A stretch of 46,244 bases of DNA from a virus (IMGVR_UViG_3300009420_000019:1-46244), one strand, 5' to 3'; counted from the stretch's first letter, positions 1 to 8,783 are shown. Translations and numbers: made by a program. The notes: generated from the letters alone by a model not told the origin.

Positions 1-108
1 ATGTGGGTAATGGGCGGTAGTAGGACAGGAGATGAAATGACTCATGCCTGGCTTGCTATTACACATTTAGATGATGAAGGTTATAATAATCTTCAAGCTC
101 AACGATGA
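1..108 (+). CDS. C-terminal end of a conserved phage hypothetical protein (partial)
   Basis: The frame is open from the first base to a TGA at 106-108 and gives a 35-residue tail that includes VMGGSRTGDEMTHAWL. The ATG at base 1 may be internal, because the gene probably begins upstream of the window. This style of C-terminus is familiar from small unnamed proteins of T4-like marine phages (memory, not a search), but no function is known to me. The stop overlaps the ATG of the next tiny ORF in an ATGA arrangement, suggesting translational coupling. Confidence 0.5.
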   Translation: MWVMGGSRTGDEMTHAWLAITHLDDEGYNNLQAQR

Positions 109-209
109 TTATGCAAGGTTACATAATGTATGGAATTCTTATCTTTGTTAATATAGCAGTGTATGTAATGATACAGATGTTTTTTGAAGGACACGAAGCT
201 TTTAATTAA
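105..209 (+). CDS. Tiny hydrophobic membrane peptide (34 aa)
   Basis: A 34-residue ORF starts at the ATGA overlap with the preceding gene and ends TAA at 207-209. About residues 8-26 (YMYGILIFVNIAVYVMIQMF) form one hydrophobic segment, followed by a short charged tail, so it would be a single-span membrane peptide. Support comes from the tight coupling and the clear transmembrane segment; there is no homology evidence. Function unknown. It could be a chance ORF. Confidence 0.4.
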   Translation: MIMQGYIMYGILIFVNIAVYVMIQMFFEGHEAFN

Positions 210-249
210 AATAATTCACCCAAAGACTATATGTAAGGCGGTTATGTTG

Positions 250-257
250 TATAAATA
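250..257 (+). promoter_or_regulatory. T4-type late promoter ahead of hsp20
   Basis: TATAAATA matches the T4 late -10 consensus used by the gp55/gp33/gp45-modified host polymerase. It lies 60 bases before the Hsp20 start in a non-coding stretch. A second AT-rich box TATATAAT (279-286) follows but has no good -35 element. The Hsp20 gene itself has a strong AAAGGAG ribosome site at 304-310. Confidence 0.6.
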
Positions 258-317
258 AAACTGTATACGCCGTAAGGGTATATAATTTATTAACTTGCTT
301 ATTAAAGGAGAAACAAC

Positions 318-764
318 ATGGTAGCAGAACATAAATTCAACACATCACATGTGGACGATATTTTTAACAGAATTAGTCCATTCGCAATAGGGTTCGATAA
401 GGTACTAGCAAATCTAAACACAGTTTCAGATATCGCTCATAATTATCCTCCCTATAATATTATCAAACAAGACAAAGATCATTTTTCTATTGAAATAGCA
501 GCAGCTGGTTTCAGAAAAGACGAGTTCAATATTCATCTTGTTCCTGAAGGTAACAAACTGGTAGTTCAAGGTGTACAAAACCGAGAAGAAGATGAACCAG
601 AGTATTATCACAAAGGCATCGGAGCTAGAAACTTCACTCGTACATTTGCATTGGCTGAAGAAGTCAAAGTACTTGGCGGTGAGTTCACAGATGGCATGTT
701 GCTAATTGCACTAAAAAGAGAGATCCCTGAGGAAAAGAAACCTCAAGAGATCAAAATTACATAA
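318..764 (+). CDS. hsp20: Small heat-shock protein Hsp20 (alpha-crystallin family)
   Basis: This 148-residue protein has the alpha-crystallin domain at about residues 45-138, with the typical strands (FSIEIAAAGFRKDEF, NKLVVQGV), the FTRTFAL strand and the late motif with a Gly before the LLIAL strand. The C-terminus (IKIT) resembles the I-x-I anchor used for oligomer assembly. It is IbpA-like: an ATP-independent holdase that binds unfolding proteins in the cytoplasm. Hsp20 is a common accessory gene of T4-like marine phages and is thought to help virion protein folding. A strong AAAGGAG site precedes the ATG, and a late promoter lies upstream. Confidence 0.93.
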   Translation: MVAEHKFNTSHVDDIFNRISPFAIGFDKVLANLNTVSDIAHNYPPYNIIKQDKDHFSIEIAAAGFRKDEFNIHLVPEGNKLVVQGVQNREEDEPEYYHKGIGARNFTRTFALAEEVKVLGGEFTDGMLLIALKREIPEEKKPQEIKIT

Positions 765-782
765 TTAAATAAGGAGAACCCT

Positions 783-1121
783 ATGCCAAATATACAAATT
801 GTTAAACTAACCACAGGCGAAGACATCATTGGCGATGTCGAGGAACTTGAAGTAGAAGGAAGAGCGTTTTTGATTATAAACAAACCCGCTATTATTATGA
901 TGATGCCTAAGCCAGGTAGCGAAACAGACTTTGGTGTAGGGCTCGCTCCTTACGCACCGTTTGCAAAGGATCATAAAGTTCCTGTATTCCCAAATCATGT
1001 CGTATCAATTTACGATCCAGGCAGTGAAATGCTTAAGTCATACAACCAGCAATTCAGTAAAATAATCCAACCCGAATTTATTAACAAAAAAATTCTAAAC
1101 GAGGCCTCGACAAAAATATGA
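783..1121 (+). CDS. Sm-like (Lsm-fold) phage protein
   Basis: The 112-residue protein begins IQIVKLTTGEDIIGDVEEL, which resembles the Sm1 strand pattern (hydrophobic-x-L-x-x-G-x-x-hydrophobic) of small Lsm/Hfq-like barrels, followed by an NKPAIIMMM strand and a conserved-looking LAPYAPFAKD segment. Proteins of this type recur in marine T4-like phages; I do not know a proven role, and RNA binding is only a fold-based guess. AAGGAG at 770-775 gives a good ribosome site. Its stop shares ATGA with the nuclease gene downstream, so the two are probably co-translated. Confidence 0.6.
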   Translation: MPNIQIVKLTTGEDIIGDVEELEVEGRAFLIINKPAIIMMMPKPGSETDFGVGLAPYAPFAKDHKVPVFPNHVVSIYDPGSEMLKSYNQQFSKIIQPEFINKKILNEASTKI

Positions 1122-1600
1122 GTATGAAAAATAACGAATATGACGTAGTAGTAATTAAAGTAGTTGATGGTGATACCGTTGACGTTGATATTGATTTAGG
1201 CTTTGGCGTCAGTTTAAACGATGAACGTGTTCGCATCATGGGTATTGATACTCCAGAGTCACGCACAAGTGATAGAGTAGAAGACGTATTTGGCGAAGCA
1301 GCCAAAGCACGTTTAAAAGAGCTAATGAAGAATGGTGGCAGACTTATTACTACTGAAGACAAACATGGCGAAGATATGAAAGGCAAGTTTGGAAGGATCT
1401 TAGGAGACTTTAAAGTAGAGTACAACGGCGAAATGAAAAAAGTAACTGAGATTCTTACAGAAGAAGGACATTGTGTTCCTTACTTTGGTGGTTCAAAAGA
1501 AGAGACTCAAGCAGCACATGAAGTAAATAGAGCAAGGTTGTTGGCAGAAGGTGTCGTAAGTCAAGAAGACTATGATGCTGCTGTTGCTAAAATGGCATAG
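1118..1600 (+). CDS. Thermonuclease (staphylococcal nuclease family)
   Basis: A 160-residue SNase-fold protein. Visible family motifs are VVDGDTVDVDID (calcium-site aspartates around residues 18-25), the RVRIMGIDTPES segment with the catalytic-type Arg and Glu (about residues 37-48), and a later GKFGRILGDF strand carrying the second Arg. Known family members cut DNA or RNA in a calcium-dependent way. No signal peptide is seen, so it would act inside the cell, plausibly in host nucleic-acid breakdown. It overlaps the Sm-like gene by four bases and ends just before a hairpin/promoter region. Confidence 0.9.
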   Translation: MSMKNNEYDVVVIKVVDGDTVDVDIDLGFGVSLNDERVRIMGIDTPESRTSDRVEDVFGEAAKARLKELMKNGGRLITTEDKHGEDMKGKFGRILGDFKVEYNGEMKKVTEILTEEGHCVPYFGGSKEETQAAHEVNRARLLAEGVVSQEDYDAAVAKMA

Positions 1601-1608
1601 TACCAAAC

Positions 1609-1629
1609 AAGTCTACTTTAGGTAGACTT
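1609..1629 (+). repeat. 8-bp inverted repeat overlapping the polymerase promoter -35
   Basis: AAGTCTAC (1609-1616), a five-base loop, then GTAGACTT (1622-1629). The right arm contains the -35 hexamer TAGACT of the promoter that reads into the DNA polymerase gene. It could be an operator, a weak terminator for the thermonuclease transcript (it is followed by only TTAGCTT), or both. Confidence 0.6.
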
Positions 1630-1651
1630 TAGCTTCGTAAGAGCTTATACT
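1623..1651 (+). promoter_or_regulatory. Sigma70-type promoter for DNA polymerase
   Basis: TAGACT (1623-1628), 17-base spacer, TATACT (1646-1651). The spacer resembles that of the promoter at 10657 (shared GTAAGAG just before the -10). An ACCAAAC box at 1602-1608 sits upstream, as at other early promoters here. The leader to the polymerase ATG is about 26 bases. Confidence 0.6.
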
Positions 1652-1683
1652 TACTTTATATTATTTGAGATGAGACTTTTATT

Positions 1684-4179
1684 ATGAATTTTTACACATA
1701 TGCCAGACATTATGGGGATAAGGTCCTAACTCGAGGAATCCGTAACGGTGAACGTTACACAGAACGCCATGATTTTAGGCCTACCCTTTTTGTTAAATCT
1801 GACAAACCTTCAGAATATAAATCTATATATGGTGAGTTAGTATCACCTGTTAAATTCGAGACTAACAAAGAAGCTACAGAGTTTTTTAACAGATACAAGG
1901 AAGTTTCTAACTTCCCTATATTTGGACAAAACTATTACGCATACCAATATATTACGGAGAAGTTCCCCGCCACTATTGAGTGGGATGCTAAAGATATGTT
2001 GATCTATTCGATTGATATTGAGACATCATCAGAAGGTGGATTCCCTAACGTAGATATGCCCGACGAACGTTTGTTACTTATTACATTACAAGATAACAAC
2101 ACGAAGAAAATAACAACGTTTGGTTGTGGGGATTTTGTCCCAGGCGATGCTACAAAACATCTCGATGTAACCTACATTAATTGCCAGGACGAAAAGAATC
2201 TCATACAAGAGTTCCTTATTTGGTGGGAGAATAATTGTCCCGATGTTATTACAGGTTGGAACTCTAATTTGTTTGACTTACCCTATATTATTGCAAGGAC
2301 AGAACGTGTATTAGGTGAGAACGAACATAAACGTTATTCTCCTTTTGGACTAGTTAATAGACGTCCTATTAAATTTGCTAATCGTGAGATGACAGCATAT
2401 GAAATTACAGGTGTTGCACAGTTAGATTATCTGGACTTATATAAGAAGTTTACTTATGTTACCCGTGAATCCTACAAACTAGACTTTATTGCACAAACAG
2501 AACTAGGACACAAAAAACTAGAGTCTGGCTTTGACACGTTTAAAGAGTTTTATGATGGTGATTGGAATAGGTTTGTAGAATACAATATTATTGATACAGT
2601 CCTTGTTGATGAGTTAGAAGATAAGATGAGACTTATTCAGTTAGCTCTTACTATGGCATACGATGCCAAGTGTAACTTTGGAGATGTATTTTCACCTGTT
2701 AGGTTGTGGGACTCGTTGATATATAATTATTTGTGGAAACAGAAAGTTGTAATTGGACAGGGTGGTGGTAGGAAGGAGTCCCAGATAGAGGGAGCTTATG
2801 TACAGGAGCCTAAGCCTGGGAGTTATGAATGGGTGGCTAGCTTTGATGCTACAAGTCTATATCCTTCAATTATTATGCAGTACAATATGAGTCCTGAGAC
2901 TATATCCCATGAGTTTAGCTATGATGTTACAGTGGACGATCAGTTGGACAGGTATAAGTTAGACAAACTTAAGGAAAAGAACTTGGCAATGGCAGGCAAC
3001 GGTTCCTGTTACACCCGAGACAAGAAAGGTTTTATGCCTGAGCTAGTACAAACCTTCTTTAATGATCGTTTGAAATATAAAAGGTTGATGCAGGAGGCAC
3101 AGAAGAAGTTCCAGGAAACAGGCGCTAAAGTTTATCAGAATGAGATAGCTAAATACAACAACTTCCAGATGGCTCGTAAGATTCAGTTAAACAGTTTATA
3201 TGGCGCCATGGCTAACCAGTACTTTAGATTCTATGATGATAGGATTGCAGAGGGTATTACAATGTCAGGACAGTTGATTATCAGAGACACAGCTAAAGCT
3301 CTTGATGAATACATGAACAAGGTTTGTGGTACTGAGAAAGAAATGTATTCCTTTTATAGTGATACTGACTCTTGTTATATTACATGTAAGACTCTTGTTG
3401 ATAATTTCTTTCCGGATAAATCTACAGAAAAAGTAGTTGGCTTGTTGGATCAGATAGGTACTGATAAGATAGAACCTGCGATAGCTAATGCTATGAGAAA
3501 GTTAGGCAACTATACTAACGCCTTTGAACACAAGATAGACTTTAAGCGTGAGGTTATAGCAGACAAAGGCATATTTGTTGCTAAGAAACGTTATGCACTT
3601 AATGTTCTAGATGACGAAGGCCTGAGACTTAAAGAACCCAAGCTAAAGGTTATGGGGTTGGAGATTGTAAGGTCCTCGACACCTGCTCCTATTAGAGATA
3701 GTTTAAAGGAGGCGGTTCGTCTTATTCTTACTAGTGATGAGGATACTTTACAAGATTACATTTTACAGACACAGACGGATTTTAAAAAGTTTACCCCTGA
3801 GGAGATAGCATTTCCAAGAGGGTGTAATAACCTAACGAAGTATACGAGCCAAGCAGACATATATGCTAAAGGAACTCCTATACATGTTCGAGGGGCGTTG
3901 TTGTACAACAACCTTCTTAAGGAGCAGAAGTTAGGCAAGAGGTATGAGAAGATACAAGAAGGTGACAAGATTAAATTCCTTTACCTAAAGGAACCTAATA
4001 GTCTACATGAGAACACTATTGCCTTTATATCTACTCTCCCTAAAGAGTTTAACGTTTCCAGGTATGTGGACTATGATTTAATATTCCAGAAAGCATTCCT
4101 AGATCCGTTAATTAACATTTTATCACCGCTTGGATGGAACACAGAACCCCAGGCAACATTAGAGGATTTATTTTCATGA
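1684..4179 (+). CDS. 43: DNA polymerase, family B (T4 gp43-like)
   Basis: The 831-residue replicative polymerase has a complete 3'-5' exonuclease: Exo I with D111 and E113 (YSIDIETSS), Exo II around D198 (GWNSNLFDLPY) and Exo III at D304 (YNIIDT). The polymerase domain has motif A with D388 (FDATSLYPSII), motif B (KIQLNSLYGAMAN, about 499-511) and motif C with D560 and D562 (YSDTDS), followed by the KKRYAL motif. All catalytic residues are intact. Length is a little below T4 gp43 (898). No intein or split is seen. It opens the replication block and is driven by the promoter just upstream; its stop overlaps a small coupled ORF. Confidence 0.98.
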   Translation: MNFYTYARHYGDKVLTRGIRNGERYTERHDFRPTLFVKSDKPSEYKSIYGELVSPVKFETNKEATEFFNRYKEVSNFPIFGQNYYAYQYITEKFPATIEWDAKDMLIYSIDIETSSEGGFPNVDMPDERLLLITLQDNNTKKITTFGCGDFVPGDATKHLDVTYINCQDEKNLIQEFLIWWENNCPDVITGWNSNLFDLPYIIARTERVLGENEHKRYSPFGLVNRRPIKFANREMTAYEITGVAQLDYLDLYKKFTYVTRESYKLDFIAQTELGHKKLESGFDTFKEFYDGDWNRFVEYNIIDTVLVDELEDKMRLIQLALTMAYDAKCNFGDVFSPVRLWDSLIYNYLWKQKVVIGQGGGRKESQIEGAYVQEPKPGSYEWVASFDATSLYPSIIMQYNMSPETISHEFSYDVTVDDQLDRYKLDKLKEKNLAMAGNGSCYTRDKKGFMPELVQTFFNDRLKYKRLMQEAQKKFQETGAKVYQNEIAKYNNFQMARKIQLNSLYGAMANQYFRFYDDRIAEGITMSGQLIIRDTAKALDEYMNKVCGTEKEMYSFYSDTDSCYITCKTLVDNFFPDKSTEKVVGLLDQIGTDKIEPAIANAMRKLGNYTNAFEHKIDFKREVIADKGIFVAKKRYALNVLDDEGLRLKEPKLKVMGLEIVRSSTPAPIRDSLKEAVRLILTSDEDTLQDYILQTQTDFKKFTPEEIAFPRGCNNLTKYTSQADIYAKGTPIHVRGALLYNNLLKEQKLGKRYEKIQEGDKIKFLYLKEPNSLHENTIAFISTLPKEFNVSRYVDYDLIFQKAFLDPLINILSPLGWNTEPQATLEDLFS

Positions 4180-4325
4180 TTATAGATGGACATTTTGTAG
4201 TAAGTATGATTAAGAGTTTAATACGAGGAGTCGCTTGTGGTTTCCTAATGGCAGGAGACACTTTTATGGCAGGTGGATTATTAATAGCAGCAGAGACACT
4301 AGGTGTCGTTGAGGAGATGGTATGA
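4176..4325 (+). CDS. Small hydrophobic protein (49 aa), unknown
   Basis: Starting at the ATGA overlap with the polymerase stop gives a 49-residue protein beginning MIIDGHFVVSMIKSL; a longer start at 4134 would lie inside the polymerase gene and is less likely. The middle (IRGVACGFLMAGDTFMAGGLLIAAETL) is Gly/Ala-rich and amphipathic to hydrophobic, possibly membrane associated. It is coupled at both ends, with ATGA again at 4322. Function unknown. Confidence 0.5.
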   Translation: MIIDGHFVVSMIKSLIRGVACGFLMAGDTFMAGGLLIAAETLGVVEEMV

Positions 4326-4696
4326 GTGAACAATGGAGAGACAGTCTACAATCATTAATCAATAATATTGAGAAGTGGCATGTGGACAGGAATTTAATTG
4401 ATGGTGCTACAGACAAGGATCAAGTATGTAAACTAATCCAAGAAGTAGGTGAGTTATCAGATAATGTCTGTAAGAAACAGGACGTAGCAGATGATATTGG
4501 AGACATTATTGTTGTTCTTATCAATATTGCTAAAAGAAACGATCTATCACTCCGAGACTGTTTGGCAGTTGCGTATAATGATATTAAAGATCGAAAAGGC
4601 ACAATGATAGACGGCGTCTTTATAAAGGAAGACACTTCTGCTTGGATTAAGAATTTACAAAAAGAAGACTACACATCACCAGGTGGGATAGGGTAA
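4322..4696 (+). CDS. mazG: MazG-like nucleotide pyrophosphohydrolase
   Basis: This 124-residue protein carries the all-alpha MazG metal-binding motif: an E-x-x-E type helix around residues 41-45 (QEVGEL) and the partner helix DDIGDIIVVL (about 57-66). The family splits NTPs, dNTPs or related nucleotides into monophosphate and pyrophosphate. Phage MazG was proposed to act on ppGpp, but later work on cyanophage MazG favours dGTP/dCTP hydrolysis. It fits the nucleotide-supply theme of this genome (NrdAB, ThyX, HD hydrolase). Coupled by ATGA to the small upstream ORF. Confidence 0.85.
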   Translation: MSEQWRDSLQSLINNIEKWHVDRNLIDGATDKDQVCKLIQEVGELSDNVCKKQDVADDIGDIIVVLINIAKRNDLSLRDCLAVAYNDIKDRKGTMIDGVFIKEDTSAWIKNLQKEDYTSPGGIG

Positions 4697-4702
4697 CCGT
4701 AA

Positions 4703-5470
4703 ATGAAAGTAGCTATCGTTGGGTATGGATTTGTAGGACAAGCAACAGAATACTTTCTGAAATCTTGGTTGGTTGAAAAACTAGAAATAGAGATACATGA
4801 TCCTGTTAAAGGTTACAATGTAACTGATTGGGATAATATTGAATATTCTTTTATTTGTGTTCCAACTAACCTTATTGATGGAAAGTTAGACACTTCTATT
4901 ATAGATAATATACTAGAAACTTTACCCATCGAACAAGCCATAATTAGAAGTACTATTGGGCCTGATCAATGTATAAAATATGCTAACAAAGGACATGTAA
5001 TAATGCCAGAGTTTTTGAGAGAAAGACATTGGAAAGAAGATGTCGATGACTCAGATATTCCTATTGTTATAGGGTGTAATAATTGTGATAATATTTTACA
5101 ATGGATTACTAGGACTAAACATGCCTGGTATGGTAATAAAAAGAAAGTTGTAGTTTGTTCTCCTCTAGAGGCGTCGATGATTAAAATGGCTAGAAACGCA
5201 GCGTTAGCAGTAAAGGTGGGCTTGGCAAATGATTTCAATGAAATTTGCGACAGCCTTAATATGGATTATAGTGTTATTAAAAAGTTTATGCAGGAAGATA
5301 AAAATTTAGGTGGTACACATTGGGACGTACCCGGTCCTGATGGACTCATCGGTTTTGGTGGTACATGTCTCCCTAAGGACTTGACTCATGCATCTACACT
5401 ATGCTATAATACACTTAATATAATGAAAATAGCAATCGAAGCTAACACAAGCAGGAGAAATAATGAGTAA
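4703..5470 (+). CDS. UDP-glucose/GDP-mannose dehydrogenase-like, lacking the C-terminal domain
   Basis: A 255-residue protein with an N-terminal Rossmann NAD motif (GYGFVG, residues 7-12), the MPEFLRE segment (101-107), the central helix containing the conserved Lys (EASMIKMARNAALAVKV) and the catalytic Cys C222 in FGGTCLPKD. Full enzymes are about 390-450 residues; the C-terminal UDP-binding domain is absent and no frameshifted remainder follows, because uvsX begins within eight bases of the stop. The family oxidises NDP-sugars to uronates. Here the catalytic half is kept, so substrate may differ. The link with the glycosyltransferase and cytidylyltransferase is inference. Confidence 0.8.
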   Translation: MKVAIVGYGFVGQATEYFLKSWLVEKLEIEIHDPVKGYNVTDWDNIEYSFICVPTNLIDGKLDTSIIDNILETLPIEQAIIRSTIGPDQCIKYANKGHVIMPEFLRERHWKEDVDDSDIPIVIGCNNCDNILQWITRTKHAWYGNKKKVVVCSPLEASMIKMARNAALAVKVGLANDFNEICDSLNMDYSVIKKFMQEDKNLGGTHWDVPGPDGLIGFGGTCLPKDLTHASTLCYNTLNIMKIAIEANTSRRNNE

Positions 5471-6533
5471 TCTCATAGAACGAATTCAGAAGAATTCAAC
5501 AATTAAACAGACTGATATCCTTACAGGATCTAAGTTCTTTAACGATCAAGACTTAATACAAACATCCGTCCCGGCGGTTAACGTTGCATTAAGTGGAAAA
5601 CTAGATGGCGGGTTGACACCTGGCTTAACAGTATTCGCAGGTCCTAGTAAACATTTTAAAACAGCATTCGGTATGTTGTTAGCTAAAAGTTTTTTAAACA
5701 AATATGAGGACGGAGTAATCTTATTCTACGATTCAGAATTTGGTGCACCTAAGTCTTATTTTGAGACATTTGAGATTGATACAGATAGAGTAGTACATAC
5801 ACCTATCGCAGATATTGAACAACTAAAGCATGACATTATGCAACAGTTGGCAGGTATCGAACGTGAAGACCACGTTATGATTATTGTAGACTCTATTGGT
5901 AACTTAGCAAGTAAGAAAGAAGTAGAAGATGCTTTAGAAGGTAAGAGTGTAGCAGACATGACAAGGGCTAAACAAATGAAGTCCTTATTCAGAATGGTTA
6001 CTCCTCACTTAACTATTAAAGACATCCCAGCTATTGTAATTAATCATACATATAAAGAGATTGGTTTGTTTCCTAAAGATGTTGTTAGTGGTGGCACAGG
6101 TGTTTACTACTCAGCAGATAACATTTTTATTATCGGTAGACGACAAGAGAAAACAGGCACAGAAATTACAGGATATTCCTTTGTAATTAATGTTGAGAAG
6201 TCTAGGTTTGTTAGAGAGAAATCTAAAATCCCTGTAGAAGTATCCTGGGAGAAAGGCATTAGTAAATGGTCTGGGCTATTGGATATGGGAATAGAATCTG
6301 GACATGTAATTAAACCTAGCAATGGTTGGTATCAGAGAGTTAATATGGATACAGGCGAAGTTGTAGAACCTAAAGTAAGAGCTAAAGATTTGCAGAAAGA
6401 GTTTTGGCTACCTATATTACAAGACCCTTCGTTTTCAGAATGGGTTAAAGCTAGGTACACTATTGGTTCAGTTGATATGATTGCTAAAGAAATAAATGAG
6501 GAAGACATTGACAAAGCATATTCCGAAGTGTGA
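5463..6533 (+). CDS. uvsX: UvsX RecA-like recombinase
   Basis: The 356-residue protein shows a Walker A loop GPSKHFKT (residues 60-67), Walker B HVMIIVDSIGNL (D143) and the RecA core around IKDIPAIVINHTYKEIG. UvsX forms filaments on single-stranded DNA and drives strand exchange and recombination-dependent replication. Length is close to T4 UvsX (about 391). It overlaps the upstream dehydrogenase gene by eight bases after an AGGAGA ribosome site, and a zinc microprotein gene begins within its 3' end. Confidence 0.95.
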   Translation: MSNLIERIQKNSTIKQTDILTGSKFFNDQDLIQTSVPAVNVALSGKLDGGLTPGLTVFAGPSKHFKTAFGMLLAKSFLNKYEDGVILFYDSEFGAPKSYFETFEIDTDRVVHTPIADIEQLKHDIMQQLAGIEREDHVMIIVDSIGNLASKKEVEDALEGKSVADMTRAKQMKSLFRMVTPHLTIKDIPAIVINHTYKEIGLFPKDVVSGGTGVYYSADNIFIIGRRQEKTGTEITGYSFVINVEKSRFVREKSKIPVEVSWEKGISKWSGLLDMGIESGHVIKPSNGWYQRVNMDTGEVVEPKVRAKDLQKEFWLPILQDPSFSEWVKARYTIGSVDMIAKEINEEDIDKAYSEV

Positions 6534-6675
6534 TCGTTGCGAGACAAAAATAGATCTGAAGGCAGACAAAGCATATTGCTTTCATACTCCTGAAGGAGAG
6601 ATGTATATTTGTGGACCGTGTGTAGCTATAGTTTATAACCAGCATATTAAGGATTTGCCACCGTATGAAGAATAG
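6496..6675 (+). CDS. Zinc-ribbon microprotein (59 aa)
   Basis: A 59-residue ORF in another frame starts inside the uvsX 3' end and ends inside the helicase gene start. It contains two Cys pairs, KCDRCETKID and YICGPCVAIVY, spaced as in a zinc ribbon, and ends PPYEE. The regular CxxC...CxxC design and its placement in an overlap chain make it credible. T4-like phages often have such small zinc proteins between uvsX and gene 41. Partner or nucleic-acid binding is unknown. The ribosome site is weak (AAAGAA). Confidence 0.65.
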   Translation: MRKTLTKHIPKCDRCETKIDLKADKAYCFHTPEGEMYICGPCVAIVYNQHIKDLPPYEE

Positions 6676-8041
6676 AATAGAACAAGTTATATTAGAAAAT
6701 CTGGTTAAAGACGACACCTATATCAGAAAGGTAATCCCTTTCCTTAAGGAAGAATATTTTTCAGCCCATGAGGATAGAAAAGTATTTAATATAATCTCAG
6801 ATTTTGTTACAAAATATAACAACCCACCTAGCAAGCAGGCTATTATACTTGCCCTAGGTGAGGATAAATCTCTTAACGATGAAAGCTACAAACATTGTAT
6901 GGATGTGGTTAATGATTTGAATGGTACTGTGGTTAACTTGGAATGGCTTATTGATGAGACTGAGAAGTTTTGTAAGGATAAAGCATTGTACAATAGTATT
7001 ATGGAAAGCATACAGATCATAGACGGTAAGAGTACTACTCACACAGCAGATGCTTTACCTCAGATTTTATCAGAGGCATTGTCTGTAGGATTTGATACTA
7101 ACATCGGACATGACTTTATTGAAGATGCAGAAGGTAGGTATGAATATTATCACAGGCTAGAAGAGAAGGTAGAGTTTGACTTAGATATGTTTAATAGGAT
7201 AACAGACGGTGGATTGTCTAACAAAACATTAAACATAGCACTAGCAGGCACGGGAGTAGGTAAGTCCCTGTTTATGTGTCATATGGCATCAGCGGCAATC
7301 TCAAAGGGTAAGAATGTACTCTATATTACACTAGAGATGTCAGAGGAAAGGATCGCAGAACGTATAGACGCTAACATGATGAATATACCTATTGGTGATT
7401 TGAAGGATTTATCTAAGCAGATGTTTGATGATAGGATTAAAAAAATTAATGATAAGATACAAGGTAGACTTATTGTTAAGGAATATCCTACAGCATCAGC
7501 ACATAGTGGACACTTTAAGGCATTAATAAATGAATTAAAACTAAAGAGAAACTTCTCTGCAGATATTATTTTTATTGACTACTTGAATATTTGTTCTAGT
7601 AGCCGATTTAAACCTGGCAGTAGCGCTAACTCTTATACTATTATTAAGAGCATCGCGGAAGAGCTTAGAGGTTTGGCAGTAGAGCAAGACGTTCCTATTG
7701 TAAGTGCTACACAGACAACAAGGGGTGGTTACGATAACAGCGATGTCTCACTAACAGATACTTCTGAGAGTTTTGGACTCCCTGCTACAGCAGACTTAAT
7801 GTTTGCTATTATAAGTAATGAGGAGTTAGAGAATATGGGACAGCTAATGATTAAACAGTTGAAGAATAGATATGCAGATCCTACAACTAACAAAAGATTT
7901 ATGATAGGGGTAGATAGGCCTAGGATGAAATTGTTTGACTTAGACGAATCTGCACAACAGCAGTTAACTGATGCGAATATTGAAATGCCAGTATTCGATC
8001 GTGGGAAAACAGAAGGAAATTACAATGATTTTAAATTTTAA
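6665..8041 (+). CDS. 41: Replicative DNA helicase (T4 gp41 / DnaB-like)
   Basis: A 458-residue DnaB-type helicase: N-terminal helical primase-interaction domain, then the RecA-like motor with Walker A GTGVGKS (residues 195-201), Walker B IIFIDYLNI (about 295-303) and a Q-containing motif 3 region (VSATQTTRGG). It unwinds the lagging-strand template 5'-3' as a hexamer and partners the gp61-type primase encoded at 26681. Unlike T4, where 41 and 61 are near each other, primase is about 19 kb away here. Overlaps the zinc microprotein by 11 bases. Confidence 0.95.
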   Translation: MKNRIEQVILENLVKDDTYIRKVIPFLKEEYFSAHEDRKVFNIISDFVTKYNNPPSKQAIILALGEDKSLNDESYKHCMDVVNDLNGTVVNLEWLIDETEKFCKDKALYNSIMESIQIIDGKSTTHTADALPQILSEALSVGFDTNIGHDFIEDAEGRYEYYHRLEEKVEFDLDMFNRITDGGLSNKTLNIALAGTGVGKSLFMCHMASAAISKGKNVLYITLEMSEERIAERIDANMMNIPIGDLKDLSKQMFDDRIKKINDKIQGRLIVKEYPTASAHSGHFKALINELKLKRNFSADIIFIDYLNICSSSRFKPGSSANSYTIIKSIAEELRGLAVEQDVPIVSATQTTRGGYDNSDVSLTDTSESFGLPATADLMFAIISNEELENMGQLMIKQLKNRYADPTTNKRFMIGVDRPRMKLFDLDESAQQQLTDANIEMPVFDRGKTEGNYNDFKF

Positions 8042-8783
8042 CGACGTAGAATGGGAAGTACTTGATACTCCTATTGCTGAAAGATTTGCTAAGTTCCTAG
8101 TAGCAAACGTACACGAAACAAACGAATTCTTTTTCATGGGAGAGACTTTAAGAGAGATTAAATCTGAGATTGAAAAGATAGCTTATATGGCTGGTTGGCC
8201 AGCAGACTCAGACATGAATAAATTGCATGAGATGTTTGCAGATCATCCAGATCATCCAGACGCTAGCAGACTTAACGACTTGATCCATTACCATGAATTA
8301 CAATCATCTGGGTTTCCTCCTAGGTGGGGACATAGTGTACGGGGTAATGAAAACAACACTAATGCAGAAATTAATGTACGGGAAGAAGACTACAAACATT
8401 TCACCGTGGAGAGAGTCCCTGGACATTTGTATGTAAATTATGCTCATGTTGGTAAACATTTTGCAGAGATCGTATTCTCTGAGGACATTGGTATTAAAAA
8501 GGATCAATATCATCCACAAAGCCTTTGCCGTCCAAGTTTCCATTGTTGGTTAGGACCAGAGATCAATTCGCATACATCACAAGGATTTAAAGCAAGGGCT
8601 AAAGTAATGCACGCCAATCTTAAAACAAGATTAAATCTACCTGATGACATGGAAGCATTAAGGTTGGGGTATATCCCATTTGCTAAGTTAAAAACTGATA
8701 TAAATATAAATGAACTTTCCAACAAACTTTTACAATGTAAAGGAAAGAATAATAATTACACGGAATTATTTCCAAAGGAGTAA
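8025..8783 (+). CDS. Hypothetical protein (252 aa)
   Basis: I do not recognise this protein. The start at 8025 (MILNFNDVEWEV) is preferred over 7971, which lies far inside the helicase gene; an AAGGAA site precedes 8025. It is a soluble-looking, mixed-composition protein with a helical segment (ETLREIKSEIEKIAYMAGW), a His/Asp-rich stretch (MFADHPDHPDASRLNDLIHYHEL) and a C-terminal helical region. No transmembrane segment or clear catalytic motif is seen. It follows the helicase with a 17-base overlap, so it is probably co-expressed with the replication genes. Confidence 0.7.
   Translation: MILNFNDVEWEVLDTPIAERFAKFLVANVHETNEFFFMGETLREIKSEIEKIAYMAGWPADSDMNKLHEMFADHPDHPDASRLNDLIHYHELQSSGFPPRWGHSVRGNENNTNAEINVREEDYKHFTVERVPGHLYVNYAHVGKHFAEIVFSEDIGIKKDQYHPQSLCRPSFHCWLGPEINSHTSQGFKARAKVMHANLKTRLNLPDDMEALRLGYIPFAKLKTDININELSNKLLQCKGKNNNYTELFPKE

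Noticed and set aside
8699-8706. TATAAATA inside the gene at 8025
   Set aside because: It is within coding sequence with no gene start close by; AT-rich codons produce such strings by chance.
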